Under the pieces are notes generated by a model. That model saw only the letters and a list, made by a program, of their open reading frames with translations. It made no database searches and was not told the origin of the DNA. A stretch of 64,000 nucleotides of DNA from Forficula auricularia. Lineage: Eukaryota; Arthropoda; Insecta; Dermaptera; Forficulidae. The stretch lies in NCBI GenBank assembly GCA_024734495.1, contig JALMQS010000225.1, positions 953,864 through 1,017,863 on the forward strand, read 5' to 3'. Both the position numbers and the translations under genes were made by a program. The stretch's first letter is position 1, and every line of letters starts with the position of its first letter. Shown here piece by piece: positions 45,376 through 56,754 of the stretch.

Positions 45376-46010
45376 ATATTTTAATTCAATATATTTTTTT
45401 ATTTTTGGTTTATTGTTTTTAAAAATCGGAGAGAAAAATAGCCTACACCTTTGATTCTTTAATTTATCCGTACTATAACGAAGCTCTACGGCATAAAGTA
45501 TTGTTTTAGTCTCTACTACCTATATCTGAATAATGGTGCCTATCCATACAGTCATAGATTATTCATTTATATTTCATAATCAAAAAACAAATTAGAATTT
45601 GGTCTTTTTAGCTCAGAAGTTCCTCTTTAAAAATACACAAAATCAGAAACAATTTAATTATCATATAGCTATTGAATATTTGTAACTAATGTACTGAAAT
45701 TTAAAATACTTGTTTGTAATCGAAAAATTGTCAAATTTCTAAAATCTACGGAAAAAAGCTTAGGTATATTCTTTACTTCCATTTGAAATTTTTTAATCTT
45801 AGCATACATACTTAAATACTAATACGTAGTTATATTAAAAAAAATATTATTAAATTAAGAATTCCTGAAATTTAGTTTGTTTTTAATTATAAACAATTAT
45901 TAAATAAAAATAACTAAAGCTTTCAGAATTTTAAACTTTATCAAAACTAGAAGTGAAATTTTCACTTGAAATGTTGCTATCAATTAAAATGAATTTGTTT
46001 TAATTTTCAA
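45376..46010. other. No recognisable feature
   Basis: AT-rich. Confidence 0.35.
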
Positions 46011-46014
46011 TACG

Positions 46015-46230
46015 AAAATGGTAACAAATAGTGCGGAGGGGCGTGTTTTGGGACGGGCGGGCGTCCGTCGGCCATTTTGCGGGAAGGTTGGCCTGTTGTT
46101 GTGGCGGCCGCCAGGCGTTCATCGGCTGCCTTGCTCAGCCCAATAGCGGCCGCTCGGCCAGCCAAACCACTCCCTTTCTTTTGTTCAACGCCTAACCAAG
46201 CCAAATTCTTGCAAAATACAACAATCAATT
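46015..46230. promoter_or_regulatory. CpG-rich unique island, candidate promoter or regulatory element
   Basis: It is strongly GC/CpG-rich (GGGACGGGCGGGCGTCCGTC, GGCGGCCGCC, GCGGCCGC), surrounded by AT-rich DNA for kilobases. A YY1-like AAAATGGCCG lies on the minus strand at about 46069-46078. A 73-codon minus-strand frame covers it (Ala/Gly/Pro-rich middle) without a known domain. It has no copy in the window. Function unproven. Confidence 0.3.
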
Positions 46231-48070
46231 AGTATTTAAAATGGTCCATTTGGCCGTAATTCCAATAGTAGGTAATCTTGAAAGATGATAGCTACTTTGT
46301 TAAAGATATCGACAGAGTAAATTAAAGTTATTAAATAAAACATAAAAGTTTACTACATGATACTCCGTTTTTTAAAAAATACTAGGTATAGTATGAAAAT
46401 GATAACTGTGAATGATTCTAGACATAACATGGCCTATTCTAAATATTTGAATGATAATATTTTAAAAAACATACAAATCCTGTCTGTGAAGAAAGTAGGT
46501 ATGATAATAAAATAAATATAAAAATGTCATCCTGTTACATCCGAAATCATAAAAATAATTTGGGATATAATAAAATTTTTCCTATAGTAAAACTAGTAAA
46601 AGTCACATTAAGTGTAAATTAAATCACTTGGAATTTAATTCATATCAGAACTATAGTAAATTTTATAAAAACAAAATTCGTGGACCGCTCCATTTAGGTA
46701 TATTTTTTTATAAAGTATATACCCGCATTTTTCTGTTTTTCTTAACACATTTAAATCATTTTTAATTAAATTAGAAAAAATATTTAGTAACCGTAATTTA
46801 AAATAATTTTTAGTAAATTGATTAATTTAAAGGGAACGGTTACCTGATAAAGTTAATCACTTTCTAATGTCTTTAAGACCACTTTACTAGTATATAGGTA
46901 ATATTTAATACAATAAATTTAGTTTTATTTATTTGTTTTATAAACTAGGTCACGTTAGTTAAAATAAAAAAAAAAAAAAACGAAAAAAATCGGATATTCA
47001 AATATTTAAAAATTAAATTATCTATTTTGTTAGGCAGGTGTTTCTATTTTTACAGTTCATTTAAGTGAATTTTAAGTTACCTAAATGTAATCTCAATTAC
47101 ACTTATTTTTGTTTTCATGTACATAGTTAATATAAATAGGTATAGTTTAATTAATTAAGTAAAATTGATTTTCACTTCAATCAATATTATACCAATCTGA
47201 AAAATCCATTAAAATAATTTAAGTGATTTTTTATATTTGAGTCGAATTCGCTCATTTATCAGAAATCACTTATATTTTTCGACTCTACGAATTATAATAA
47301 TAAATAAATTGTTTTAGAGTTTTATCAAAATTCAAAGAGAATGCCTAACAAACTAACATTATTTTTTCATTTTAATTTATTTTCCAATTTAATAATATTT
47401 ATTATATTTCAAGAGAAACTTTCAGATTTAATAAATAAATATCTAAATGAATAAAATTTCCATTACTTAATATGATAAATGGTTTAAGTAATATTTTTTT
47501 TTTTTTTTTTTTTTTTTTGGAAATCAAAAAGTAGGCCATATTTTTTTGAAAACAAAAGTATGTTATAGGAATTTCACTAGTGCAATTTAGATAATCTTAG
47601 TTTCTCTAAGTCTATGAAAACTAAAGAAAATAATTAACAATAAACATCTTTTAAAATGATTTTTCATGCTTTTATTCAACTTGTTTCCACTGTCTGTTTT
47701 GGTATAATTTTTTAATCTAATTATGACTTTTACTTCATCTCCCGAGTCGATTAGCTTGAAATTGTGCTCACATAACTATACACAATAACAATAAAGATTT
47801 TTAATAAATATAATTTCAATTTAAATAAAAAACAGAAAACTACTGTAAAAATCAAGAAGAAATAAGGACTTATAAGATCATTTCTAGGTCAACACTATAC
47901 TATATTCTAATGCTTTTGGATGTAGCTGTTTTTTATTCAATTTGTCAATCAATATGTCAAATGCAAAGACTAAAACCTGAATCAATATAAAAATATAAAA
48001 TTTTATTTTGATACTCATATCGGTTGTTGAGCTAGCTACACAAAATTATGTAACACACATACACAAACTA
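46231..48070. other. AT-rich; poly-T run at 47494-47518
   Basis: No element or gene recognised. Confidence 0.4.
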
Positions 48071-48073
48071 ACT

Positions 48074-48400
48074 CCGTGGTTCTTAACCTATGGGTCGCGT
48101 CGTTAAAAAAGTATCTTACTATATTTATTTCCAAAAAATAAATTTTAATTTGTTCAAAGTTATTATTAAAAGTAAAAATATTAAAAATAGTTGTTTTTAT
48201 TAAATTTTAAGTACCTATCTTGCCTTATCTTAATTGTTATAGCAAAAATTATATGCGAGTTAAAATAGGGCCATGAATGTAAAATTGAAGAAAATTGCTT
48301 AAATATGATCTAAAAAAGAGTAGGTAAATAAAAAAATTTGGATTTTTTGGGTCGGCAGCATGAAGATATTTCTCAAATTTAAAAAGGTTAAGAACCACTG
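48074..48400 (-). mobile_element. hAT-type MITE, CAGTGGTTCTTAACC family, inverted copy
   Basis: Ends CCGTGGTTCTTAACC (first bases mutated) and GGTTAAGAACCACTG. In reverse the inside follows the copy at 32501 (AATTTGAGAAAT, TTTTCTTCAATTTTACA, TTAACTCGCATATAAT, CGACCCATAGGTTAAGAA). The flanks do not show an 8-bp match. Confidence 0.88.
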
Positions 48401-48599
48401 CATTAATCAACTAACAGAATAATTAATTTGGTATTGTTATCGCCCATTTTGAAAAATCTTTTGTAAATAGAAAATTTTCCATTTCAGCTGTTGGCAATTC
48501 AGAGAATAATAAATTTTATTATATTATCATTGACAAGATTCTTTATATTGTATTTATTAATATTGTAATCTGTATCAGTTAAGCCTTGATGTATTCGAT

Positions 48600-48920
48600 T
48601 GTGTTTTTAAAAAAAGAGTAAAAAAGGATGTCATTGTTTTGCTGTGACAATTGTTTTAATTGTGATCGACAATATGGTGTAATGAACTATAGTTAATTAC
48701 TTACCTCTTATTACATGAGGAGGTTAAGTTTAAAAGTAAATTTTGTAAAAGAAGAAATTTTATTTATGTTTTGTTTAATGGTTTCATATGATTACAATTG
48801 TTGTTTTAGTTTTGTAGATTGGTTGAGGAAGCAGAAAAACATATTGCAAAACGTAGCAACATTTTGAAAATTTAATTTTTAATTTATTTCAAGTCCAAAA
48901 GTACCTACCCAATAACCACC
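48600..48920 (+). repeat. Repeat family copy 2 (first at 16535-16780)
   Basis: Same order of blocks as copy 1 with about 90 bp extra between GGTTAAGTTTA and TTGAGGAAGCAG. Confidence 0.75.
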
Positions 48921-49540
48921 CAAAAAGAAAATAATTAATATCTTTTAAAATATAGATTTTTTATGTTCACTATACAAAGTTTTATTGTAGGCTGAATACT
49001 TAAAAAACAAAAAAAAACAAAACTTTTTTATGCATGATTTCAATACTTCACCATAACCGACATGGCATGGTAATAAATCTATTAAAATCAAATGGATTGA
49101 AAAAATAAAAATGATTTAATTGGAACAAATGTATAAAAAGCAAAAAAAAACTGTAATTATACCTTATAATCGTTTAACTACTAAATTTCGAAATCTAAAA
49201 TGTCAAGCCGTAAAAAAGTCGTAATGTCTATCAAAGAGATAATTTTATATATTTATAAAATATTGTTTCAGATAAAACATTTAGCTATATCTACTTAAAC
49301 ATTTAGGTATACCTATATCTAATAGATATAATATAAAATTATCTAATTTTATTTGTACATCCTCAACGGAAATATCTACTCAAGCTGAAATTAAGCGGAT
49401 AGTTTTTTGCTGGTTGTTCGTGATCAGTGAACTCTAGGCGCATATTTACAGCTCTCTCAATCTCAGTGGTGTTGCGATCATCATTCTGGAATTAATTTTG
49501 ATTAGACAAATGTGGGAACCTATATATTTATGTAACAGAA
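48921..49540. other. No gene; weak trace of the ACTTTACCATAC family at 49000-49080
   Basis: TTTTTTATGCATGATTTCAA, TACTTCACCATAA is a worn version of the family end. Confidence 0.35.
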
Positions 49541-49542
49541 TT

Positions 49543-49712
49543 AAGGGTGTCAATTAATTTAAAAATGCTAAGTAATTTTCTAAATTCCCTTCTGACCTAA
49601 TGTTTGAAGTAACAAGATTAAAATTAAAAAAAAATGTAACAGTTTTAGTTATATTTAGGTCAGTAGGGAAATAAGAAAATTACTTAACATTTTTAAATTA
49701 ATTGACACCTTT
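49543..49712. repeat. Foldback element, 170 bp
   Basis: AAGGGTGTCAATTAATTTAA pairs with TTAAATTAATTGACACCTTT; the arms continue through CTAAGTAATTTTCT and the CTGACCTAA / TTAGGTCAG pair, giving about 57 bp per arm. Confidence 0.88.
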
Positions 49713-50015
49713 ATCTCCATCATCAATATTATCAGATGAATGTTAAATTGAGAAATTTTGTACATATTTTGACTTCAAGCTTCAGAATGACAAGTTAAAA
49801 CCTCGGACATTTAAACTGGGTCAGTGGAAAAAGCTGGCCAATAATAATATTGTTACAAATATTATGCATATCTAAGTATTTACTTCCGTCTAATATACAT
49901 CTTTAGCTGTTTAACAGAGATACAGAGTCAGAGAGTCTGGAAACCAATTAGAGCCGTAAAACGAGCACAAGTGGAGATCCTAGGGGCTATTTAGACCACA
50001 ATATTTGATAGTCTA

Positions 50016-50209
50016 AGGCCGGTTGTATGTCGCAAAATAAATGACTTTTTACTTACTAACACAGATAATGGTAAATGGAGACTGGGATGGCCAATCAGAC
50101 GACAGGCACTGAAAGTTCTGTCATCTGATTGGCCGATCCCAGTCCTCCATTTACCATCTACCCTGTGTTGGTGATAAAAAGCATTTACTTTGCGACATAC
50201 AACTGGCCC
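50016..50209. mobile_element. Palindromic MITE, GGGCCGGTTGTATGTCGC family
   Basis: Arms AGGCCGGTTGTATGTCGCAA...TTTACCAT pair along nearly the whole 194 bp. A TTA follows the right end (50210-50212) and CTA precedes the left. The centre is a second hairpin GGCCAATCAGACGACAG / CTGTCATCTGATTGGCC. A shorter, cleaner copy is at 62647-62775. Confidence 0.88.
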
Positions 50210-50212
50210 TTA

Positions 50213-50828
50213 GTCTGTCTGGAACTACCTCGAATTTCTTTATGGAAGGTTCTGATGGCCTGATTCATTTAATAATTAATAATCTGTTGCTCGAGATTCA
50301 GATATATTATTCCTCAACGTTGTTTTAACCCATACACATTATCATATAGGTATAGTATAACAAAAGAACATTTTCATATTCGAGAGGAGTCCTTTCTATT
50401 TTGAAGAAATAAATTTAAAATTTGGTGACTTTTATATCTAATAAAGGTTATAATATATAAATATTTTCGAGATTATAGAGTTTCTTAGTTTCATATGCTT
50501 GTTTTGTATACATAAAGTCCAATATAAATATTTAGCAAGAATTTTAGTTAATTTTGAATCTACTTCTTCCGTGAAAAAGAGAAGTTAAAAATATTTATTT
50601 TATGCTAAAGATGAAATCAAGGATTTCAACACCATTGATTGAAATAATTATCATCATAATTGTATTTGAGAAATACTATATAGTTTCTTAGATAAAAAAT
50701 AATAATATACAAGATCTTAAATTAATGTAAGTATTAATAAAATTAATTTAAAATCAAAGATAATAATTTTTAATTATTTTTATTATTAAATTGAAAGTTT
50801 TCTTTTCCCGAGAGTAGCAGAATTTTTA
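50213..50828. other. No recognisable feature
   Basis: AT-rich. Confidence 0.35.
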
Positions 50829-50830
50829 TA

Positions 50831-51100
50831 AATTAAAGAGATACAATAAAAGAGTGTGTCTTCTGCTGACAAATACATTTTTTTATTTATAACGAGACTA
50901 TAATTTGATGAGTTTGTCCCCTTTATCAGTCTATTACAATTACTGTGAATCAATTGAAATAGACTAATGAGATTCACAGTAATTCGAATAGACTGATGAA
51001 GGGACAAAGCCCTCGAAATTATAGTCTCGTTATAAATAAAATAAAAAATATATTTTTCTAACAGAAGACACACTCTTTTATTGTGTCACCTTTAAATTTT
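50831..51100. mobile_element. Palindromic element, ~270 bp
   Basis: Arms CAATAAAAGAGTGTGTCTTC / GAAGACACACTCTTTTATTG and ATTTATAACGAGACTATAAT / ATTATAGTCTCGTTATAAAT pair, converging on TGTGAATC / GATTCACA. The inner part has CTGATGAAGGG...CCTCGAAAT, a relative of the GAAACGT motif. Confidence 0.88.
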
Positions 51101-51388
51101 ATTATTGTATAGGTATTTATTAATTCAATTCAATTTTGATATCAATGTTTCATGACTCTGAGTTGAGTCTATTTTTTCAAGATAAGTAACAATTTTCTAT
51201 CTTCTCGAAAAAAGTAGACTGTTCTTTTGATAACGCTCAAATATAGAAAAATCATATTAATAAAATTAACTCAAAGATAAAATTTTAATAAAAATTTATT
51301 GTGAGTTATGAGTAATTAAAATATTTTTTTTTCTATATCTTCACAACAGCGAAATGTCGATGTTCGAGACAATTTAATAAATATTATT

Positions 51389-51911
51389 ATTATTTATTTA
51401 TATTATATGATTTTCGTGATATTTTTGTATATGGAGATTGATATTGTAAAATCAGAACACTATCTGGATACTATTATATTATCAATTATAATTAATCATT
51501 AATTGACAGACAATCTATGGATTACTCTTTCGCTGACATTTTTTAGACAGCATCTTCAGTTCATAAACTGTCTATCAATTAATGTATAATTAAACTAATA
51601 ATATAATAAGGTTAAAGTAATTTTTGGAGACGGGTCTGATAAGTGAATAGAATTCAAAATAAAAGCTTGTAAAATATAGATAATTATAACTACCTATCAT
51701 TTTTATTAAAAAACCGACGTTTCGGAGGTTTATTTGCTCCTTCTTTAGGGCTTTGAATAAAAAAGATAGTTGAAATCTCTCTTTTGAATTTTGGACTGCC
51801 TCATCAAAATCCACTTAATAATATAATACTATCCAGAGAGTGTTCTAATTTTACAATATCCATCTCCAGTTCCAAAAAAATCCGAAAATCATATAATACA
51901 AATAAATAAAT
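51389..51911. mobile_element. Inverted-repeat element with an inner hairpin and a nested foldback
   Basis: The outer arms (51389-51480 and 51822-51911) pair through ATTATATGATTTTCGTGATA, GGAGATTGATATTGTAAAAT and AGAACACTATCTGGATA. An inner hairpin lies at 51490-51592 (ATTAATTGACAGACA / CTGTCTATCAATTAAT). 51610-51830 is a worn copy of the foldback at 42138, inserted in the right part. Confidence 0.82.
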
Positions 51912-51967
51912 TAAAACAGGAATATGCCATATTCATATCATATATTATCAAAAATATTATTATCTTA

Positions 51968-52210
51968 AAAAATCATAAGATAGTGTCATCTAATAAATCC
52001 TATGGAATGGAATATTTTTAATTATATGTCAGAAGGGTTGTTTTTCACTCCTTCGGGAATCGAACCCGAGTGCCAGTAGCAGCAATCCGGGCCATCTGTT
52101 ACTGGCACTCGGGTTTGATTCCCGAGGGGGTGAAAACAACCCTTCTGACATATAATTAAAAATATTCCATTCCATCGGATTTAATAGATGACTCCATCTT
52201 ATGATTTTCT
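51968..52210. mobile_element. tRNA-like foldback element, complete palindrome
   Basis: Arms read AATCATAAGATAGTGTCATC, CCTATGGAATGGAATATTTT, TGTCAGAAGGGTTGTTTT, GGGAATCGAACCCGAGTGCC and then back in complement to ATCTTATGATT. Each arm carries a T-arm/B-box-like sequence (GGGTTTGATTCCCGAG on the right arm's plus strand, its complement on the left). The same module is inside every 398-bp unit at 6361-7866. No protein is encoded. Confidence 0.9.
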
Positions 52211-52489
52211 AAGAAAATTTGAATCTATAACCATCGGCAAATTGCAAATCTTTCATAAATTATTATTATTAATTTTAATAGACAATTTGAAAAATGTATC
52301 TATGTTAAGGACAGAAGGTGTATTCCATAATAATTAATAGCTATTAGGCAAAAAAACATTTAAAATTTTTTAGAAGAAATAATTTTAATCTGTTGATAAA
52401 AAGCAATCGAATTTGTGAAAGATAAATTGATTTTATTCCATTTCGATTCCCTGCTACATGTAAGTGATTTGGAATTGAGTTGAGAAAAT

Positions 52490-52870
52490 GCTAGCAACTC
52501 ACCTGGGATGTGGAACTGTTGCGAGGTGTCGCGTGCTTTACGGCCGTCTATCGACTGACCCTTTGGGCCCGAATCCACTCAAATACCGAACTTGTGACCT
52601 CGAGATTTTTCAGCCAAATACAAAATAATGGGACTTCAACCCCTTTATGAAAAAAATAAAAATAAAAAACAAAAACGGAAGCTTTACCCTTTCCCGTTAT
52701 TGTGCCAATGTTAAACGGTCCTCGAAGGTTATCCTGAAGGCCGTAAACCTTGGGCCCTATAAACAGGAGTCGTGTTCCTGTCTGAGCCCTTCGAGCCTAA
52801 TAAAAGCATCTCGTGAGCTGGACACCCACTCGCCTTCCTCAAATGGGTACCTATATTGCTACTAATAATA
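52490..52870. other. GC-richer unique island; weak exon or enhancer candidate
   Basis: On the minus strand a short frame (VDSGPKGQSIDGRKARDTSQ...) runs into CAGGTGAGTT at 52504-52513, a strong-looking 5' splice donor, but a stop lies just upstream and I recognise no protein. 52690-52860 has TTTATTAGG, TTTATAGGGCC and GTTTACGGCC words on the minus strand, like Hox/Caudal-type sites. It has no copy in the window. Both readings are tentative. Confidence 0.25.
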
Positions 52871-53530
52871 GCCAAAAGGAATAATTCATCGTTGGTCGTT
52901 TGTGCTTAGTCGACTGAGTTAATGACTCGATATGAATTTTTATCATGTAATATTATTACGATTTCCTGGGAAATTAATTTCATGTGAACGGAAAAAACAA
53001 ATGGACTACATTAAATTCAATGCTTTTCTATCCCAATAATTTTTTTCAGTTCAAAAAATAACAAAACAAACAAATAAAAATATATTTTGTTTTTTTGAAC
53101 CAGTCGTCTTTCAGCTAACATGCCCTTCTTTATTATTCATTTATTATTTAACTTACTTCCCCTGTCTGTCTGGGTAGAATATCATAAACGAATTTCGACC
53201 CACTTCAACATTTTATTGAAATTTTGCCTACTTACCTACTTACGTTTATACGTATTTACAATGTCACTACAACGTGCTGTCAGAATTAAAAGTATAATGT
53301 AATCATTTTCAGGATATCTTATAGGTTAAAGATATTATTTTTCCCATCCAACATCAAATTAATGAAAATTTTAGACTAGTAAAAGTATGATTTAAAAAAT
53401 TATCATTCAAAACTAATGAGTCTTTTTAATTTTGGAATTTTTATTGAAAGTTATTCTTCAATATTAAATTTATTTATGAAAAAATATTTCAAAAGCCTAT
53501 TTCGAAGATCTTATTAGATATGTTTAATTT
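52871..53530. other. No recognisable feature
   Basis: AT-rich. Confidence 0.35.
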
Positions 53531-53532
53531 AA

Positions 53533-53803
53533 ATGAGAGAAAGGTTAACTTTCTCGAGAGTCGAACTCTAAGTGCCAAAAATGAAATCCGGACTGTTTAC
53601 TTGACTCCGAGAGATGAAATCATTTCGACGTGAATTATTACATTATATATAGTTTAGGTTAACTTATAAATGTTTAGCTGTACATATGTATATCTCGTAA
53701 TGATTTTATTTCTAGAGTAAAAAGTAAAATTAACATCCGGGATAGCATTTTTGGATTCTGAGTTCGAATCCAGAGAAAGTGAATTATTCTTCTGACACAT
53801 AAA
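53533..53803. repeat. Diverged copy of the tRNA-like foldback element
   Basis: The left arm (AGAAAGGTTAACTTTCTCGA, GAGTCGAACTC, GTGCCAAAAATGAAATCCGG) and the right arm (CCGGGATAGC, CTGAGTTCGAATCCAGAG, TTCTTCTGACACATA) follow the arms of 51968-52210. About 135 bp separate the arms. Confidence 0.65.
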
Positions 53804-54069
53804 AAAAACAATATGAAACAGATCTAATGACATGTTTAATACTTGCATTTATTTTATTTTCATATACAGTCGACTCTCGATAATTCGAATTTTACGTTAA
53901 TAAGCTGTTAACTTCGGCAAATCGAAAAAATCCTGTGTATTTTGATACGCTCGATAACTACGGAATCCTTTTCGTAACAAGAGGGGGAGAGAACGTTCTA
54001 TAATTCGAACTAGCCCACTTCCCTCTTTATAATTCGAATTTTTCTTTTTTTAATTAGGTATCTTATTAT

Positions 54070-54816
54070 TAGAGACCGGATTCCTATGCAATTGCATATT
54101 TCGTTTGCCGCCACATACTACCCAGGGATCAATTATCTATCCAAATCATGCATCTAGGATACTGTGTTTTAATTTTTATACTGCATATTATTGCTATTAT
54201 TTGAGTAATATTGCATAAAATTGCATATTTGATGGATTTTTTCTCAAATATTGCATTTTTAGCGCAAAATAAAGATTTTTTAAAAGTAAATTTTTGGAGA
54301 ATGAATGAAAAAAATGAAGAAATTAAACAGGAGACACTAATTTAAATTTCAGCTTCTTCATCGTTGAAGACGATGTTCGAAGCGTGGAGGTCCGGGTACG
54401 GGCCTTATAAAATCAACATATAAAATTTCAACCAGCTAAAACTCGGCTCCCTCACTAACACTCTAATAACACTTTACTGATGTGCTGTATAAATGGACTG
54501 TATTCCCGGTGACAATAAATAAATAAATAAAAAAAAATAGAATTTTTGACAATTTTTTACGCAATAAAATTACATTTTTTGACACTTGGTGTCTATGTTA
54601 TAGTTTATTTTATCACTTTTATTTATTTCATAGCACTCCTTCAAATATATAGTCTTTTTGACTTCAATTTTAATTTTTAGTGCATAAAAAATTTATTTTG
54701 CCAATTTTTATTGCATATATTTGCATATTACAAAGTATTCGGCATATTACTTGCATATTTCAGCCTTTTTAACTGCATATTTTGGCAGTTTTTACTCCAA
54801 AAAAATCTGGTCTCTA
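54070..54816. mobile_element. hAT-like element, nested, 747 bp
   Basis: Ends TAGAGACCGGATTC and AATCTGGTCTCTA; flanks CTTATTAT (54062-54069) and GTTATTAT (54817-54824), an 8-bp duplication with one mismatch. The inside is full of TTGCATAT words (more than ten). It carries no coding sequence and contains a SINE. Confidence 0.85.
54351..54538 (+). mobile_element. SINE, second copy, 5'-truncated
   Basis: It aligns with 8535-8720 from GCTTC..CATCG through AGGTCCGGGTACGGGCC (worn B box) and CAGCTAAAACTCGGCTCCCT to GGTGACAATAAATAAATAAA plus A-run. The A-box region is lost. Confidence 0.85.
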
Positions 54817-55076
54817 GTTATTATGTATTGCAATGTTAATACATATGAAATTTTTTGTTCTTTTTTGTTGTTTTAATTATTTTTACGCTATTTTTAAAGC
54901 CATAAGATAAAATTTATGTAAGCTTATATATATTTCAAAAATATAATAAAAACTCTTAATAATTTGAATTTTTTTCTTTACTCTTGATAATTAAAACTTC
55001 TTGATAATCCGAAGTGTCGATAATTCGAATTTTCTTTGTAGTCCATTGGATTTCGAATTATCGAGAGTCGACTATA

Positions 55077-56220
55077 CCTATATAAAAAAAAATAATAAAA
55101 TAAAATAATAAAAATATTTTAAAAAATTCTTATTTCAACTTGCACTAAAATGTAGTAAACAATTTTTTCTCTCACTACCTAAAAAAATTCAATTCACACT
55201 GGATTTAAAATAAAAGTATAGTACTCGGTTTTATCTTAAAATTTAATTAAACATTTATTTTGATTTTTTTTAAATCATTTCTTTTAATCTTTTAAATAAA
55301 TGCACTATTGCGATATTTATATATAATTATAATAATTTCTACAACATGTTGGGAATAGGAAATGTTTTGTATAATTCAGAGCAGCTATTTTAATAAATAT
55401 ATAGTAAGTAGTTTCTAAAAATATTATTCAAACATTAATTTCTAAATAATGTCATCTTTTAATTTTAATCAGGGTAACATGTATGCACTTTAAAGAACAT
55501 TTCATATAGGTACTTCATAAACGCAGTGAATTTTATCAAAAGTAATTCAGCGGTTGCTATAACACACGTCCAGTTAACTCTTTTTTTATCTTAATTTCAA
55601 TTGTAAAAAATGTATTTCCCTTAACAGATAATATAATACCTACTTTAAAAACACAATGAATTTTAAGAAAATTAATTCAGTCGTTTTTGAAACACGTTTA
55701 ATCAACTACCCGCCCATAAATTCAATCGGGATAGAATTGTTATCTAACTATTAAAAAAAATATTTCAAATTTATACTAATAAATTGCTTAAATTTTATTC
55801 CTACTCATTGAATTATCATTGCTGAAATCTAGTTCGAACACCTTTATATTAATATATACCATTATATATAGAAAAATATTACTAATTAATAGAGATTGTG
55901 GTGTTGGTGCAAGGTAAAACATCTTTAACAAAGATAAAAGTAAATAAATATTATATGAAATATTCATTTACTTTTATCTTTAAAAATATTACTTACTTAT
56001 TTAAAAATGAAAGTAAACAAATAATATAACTAATTTAATTGTGTACCTACATACATATAATAAATTTATTTATTTAAATATATTAATATGGCTATGAAAC
56101 AAATCAAATTTTTTCATTAATTTATTAATATTTATTGCTAATTAGAAATATTATTTTTTTAAAAAAATGGTAGGTACTTAAATCTCAAGGCGACTAGGTA
56201 GTCTTGTTACTTTGTCTTTA
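55077..56220. other. AT-rich; small hairpin at 55930-55981
   Basis: AAAGATAAAAGTAAATAAAT pairs with ATTTACTTTTATCTTT. Otherwise no feature. Confidence 0.4.
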
Positions 56221-56582
56221 TTATTCCAGCGATTCTCAACCGGTGGGGCCAGCCCCCCTAAGGGGGCGTGATAACACTAAATGAGGGGCCCGAAAAGCAT
56301 GTCGAAAAAAATATTATTAGGAAAAATTATTTAATTTACTGAAAGAAAGGCAAAATAAAAAAACATTCTGACATAATAAAAAAGACAGAGAGCAATAGAA
56401 TGGCATCGATTCTGGTTTTGGCAATGCGAGTGTTGCCAAATCTCAACAAATTTACCTAAACTTCGTATTTTTAAGATTTGTATTTAAGGTCGTAGTGTAG
56501 CTTTAGCGTCAAAATGCTTAAACTACATTATTATTGTAAACAATATGTTATTGTATTAATGAGAGTTTAAAATGGGAATAAA

Positions 56583-56740
56583 CGAGGGGTGAACCGCGAT
56601 TGAAATTAAGTATAGGTAGGTCTTTGGAATTATGTGGAATTAATTAGATATTGTCCCTACATCTGTTGATCCTTCTACTTGGAAATTAAAGTGGAATTGG
56701 AAGTAGGTGTACACGATATTACGTTGTGGCTCACCATTCG
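56583..56740. mobile_element. hAT-like MITE (CGAGGGGTGAACC family), short copy
   Basis: CGAGGGGTGAACCGCGATT to GGCTCACCATTCG, 158 bp; right end worn. Flanks not duplicated. Confidence 0.82.
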
Positions 56741-56754
56741 GAAAGTTTTGTTTA

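Larger units (their letters stand above)
53867..55074. mobile_element. pogo/Tigger-like DNA element, non-coding, hosting a hAT-like element
   Basis: Ends CAGTCGACTCTCGATAATTC and the complement at 55050-55074, flanked by TA on both sides (53865-53866, 55075-55076). CAGT start, TA duplication and AATTCGAA-rich subterminal repeats are typical of Tigger-type elements. About 460 bp remain once the nested 747-bp insert is removed. No transposase is visible. Confidence 0.88.

Noticed and set aside
50786..51073. 95-residue minus-strand frame
   Set aside because: It lies in a palindromic element; the sequence reflects the inverted arms.
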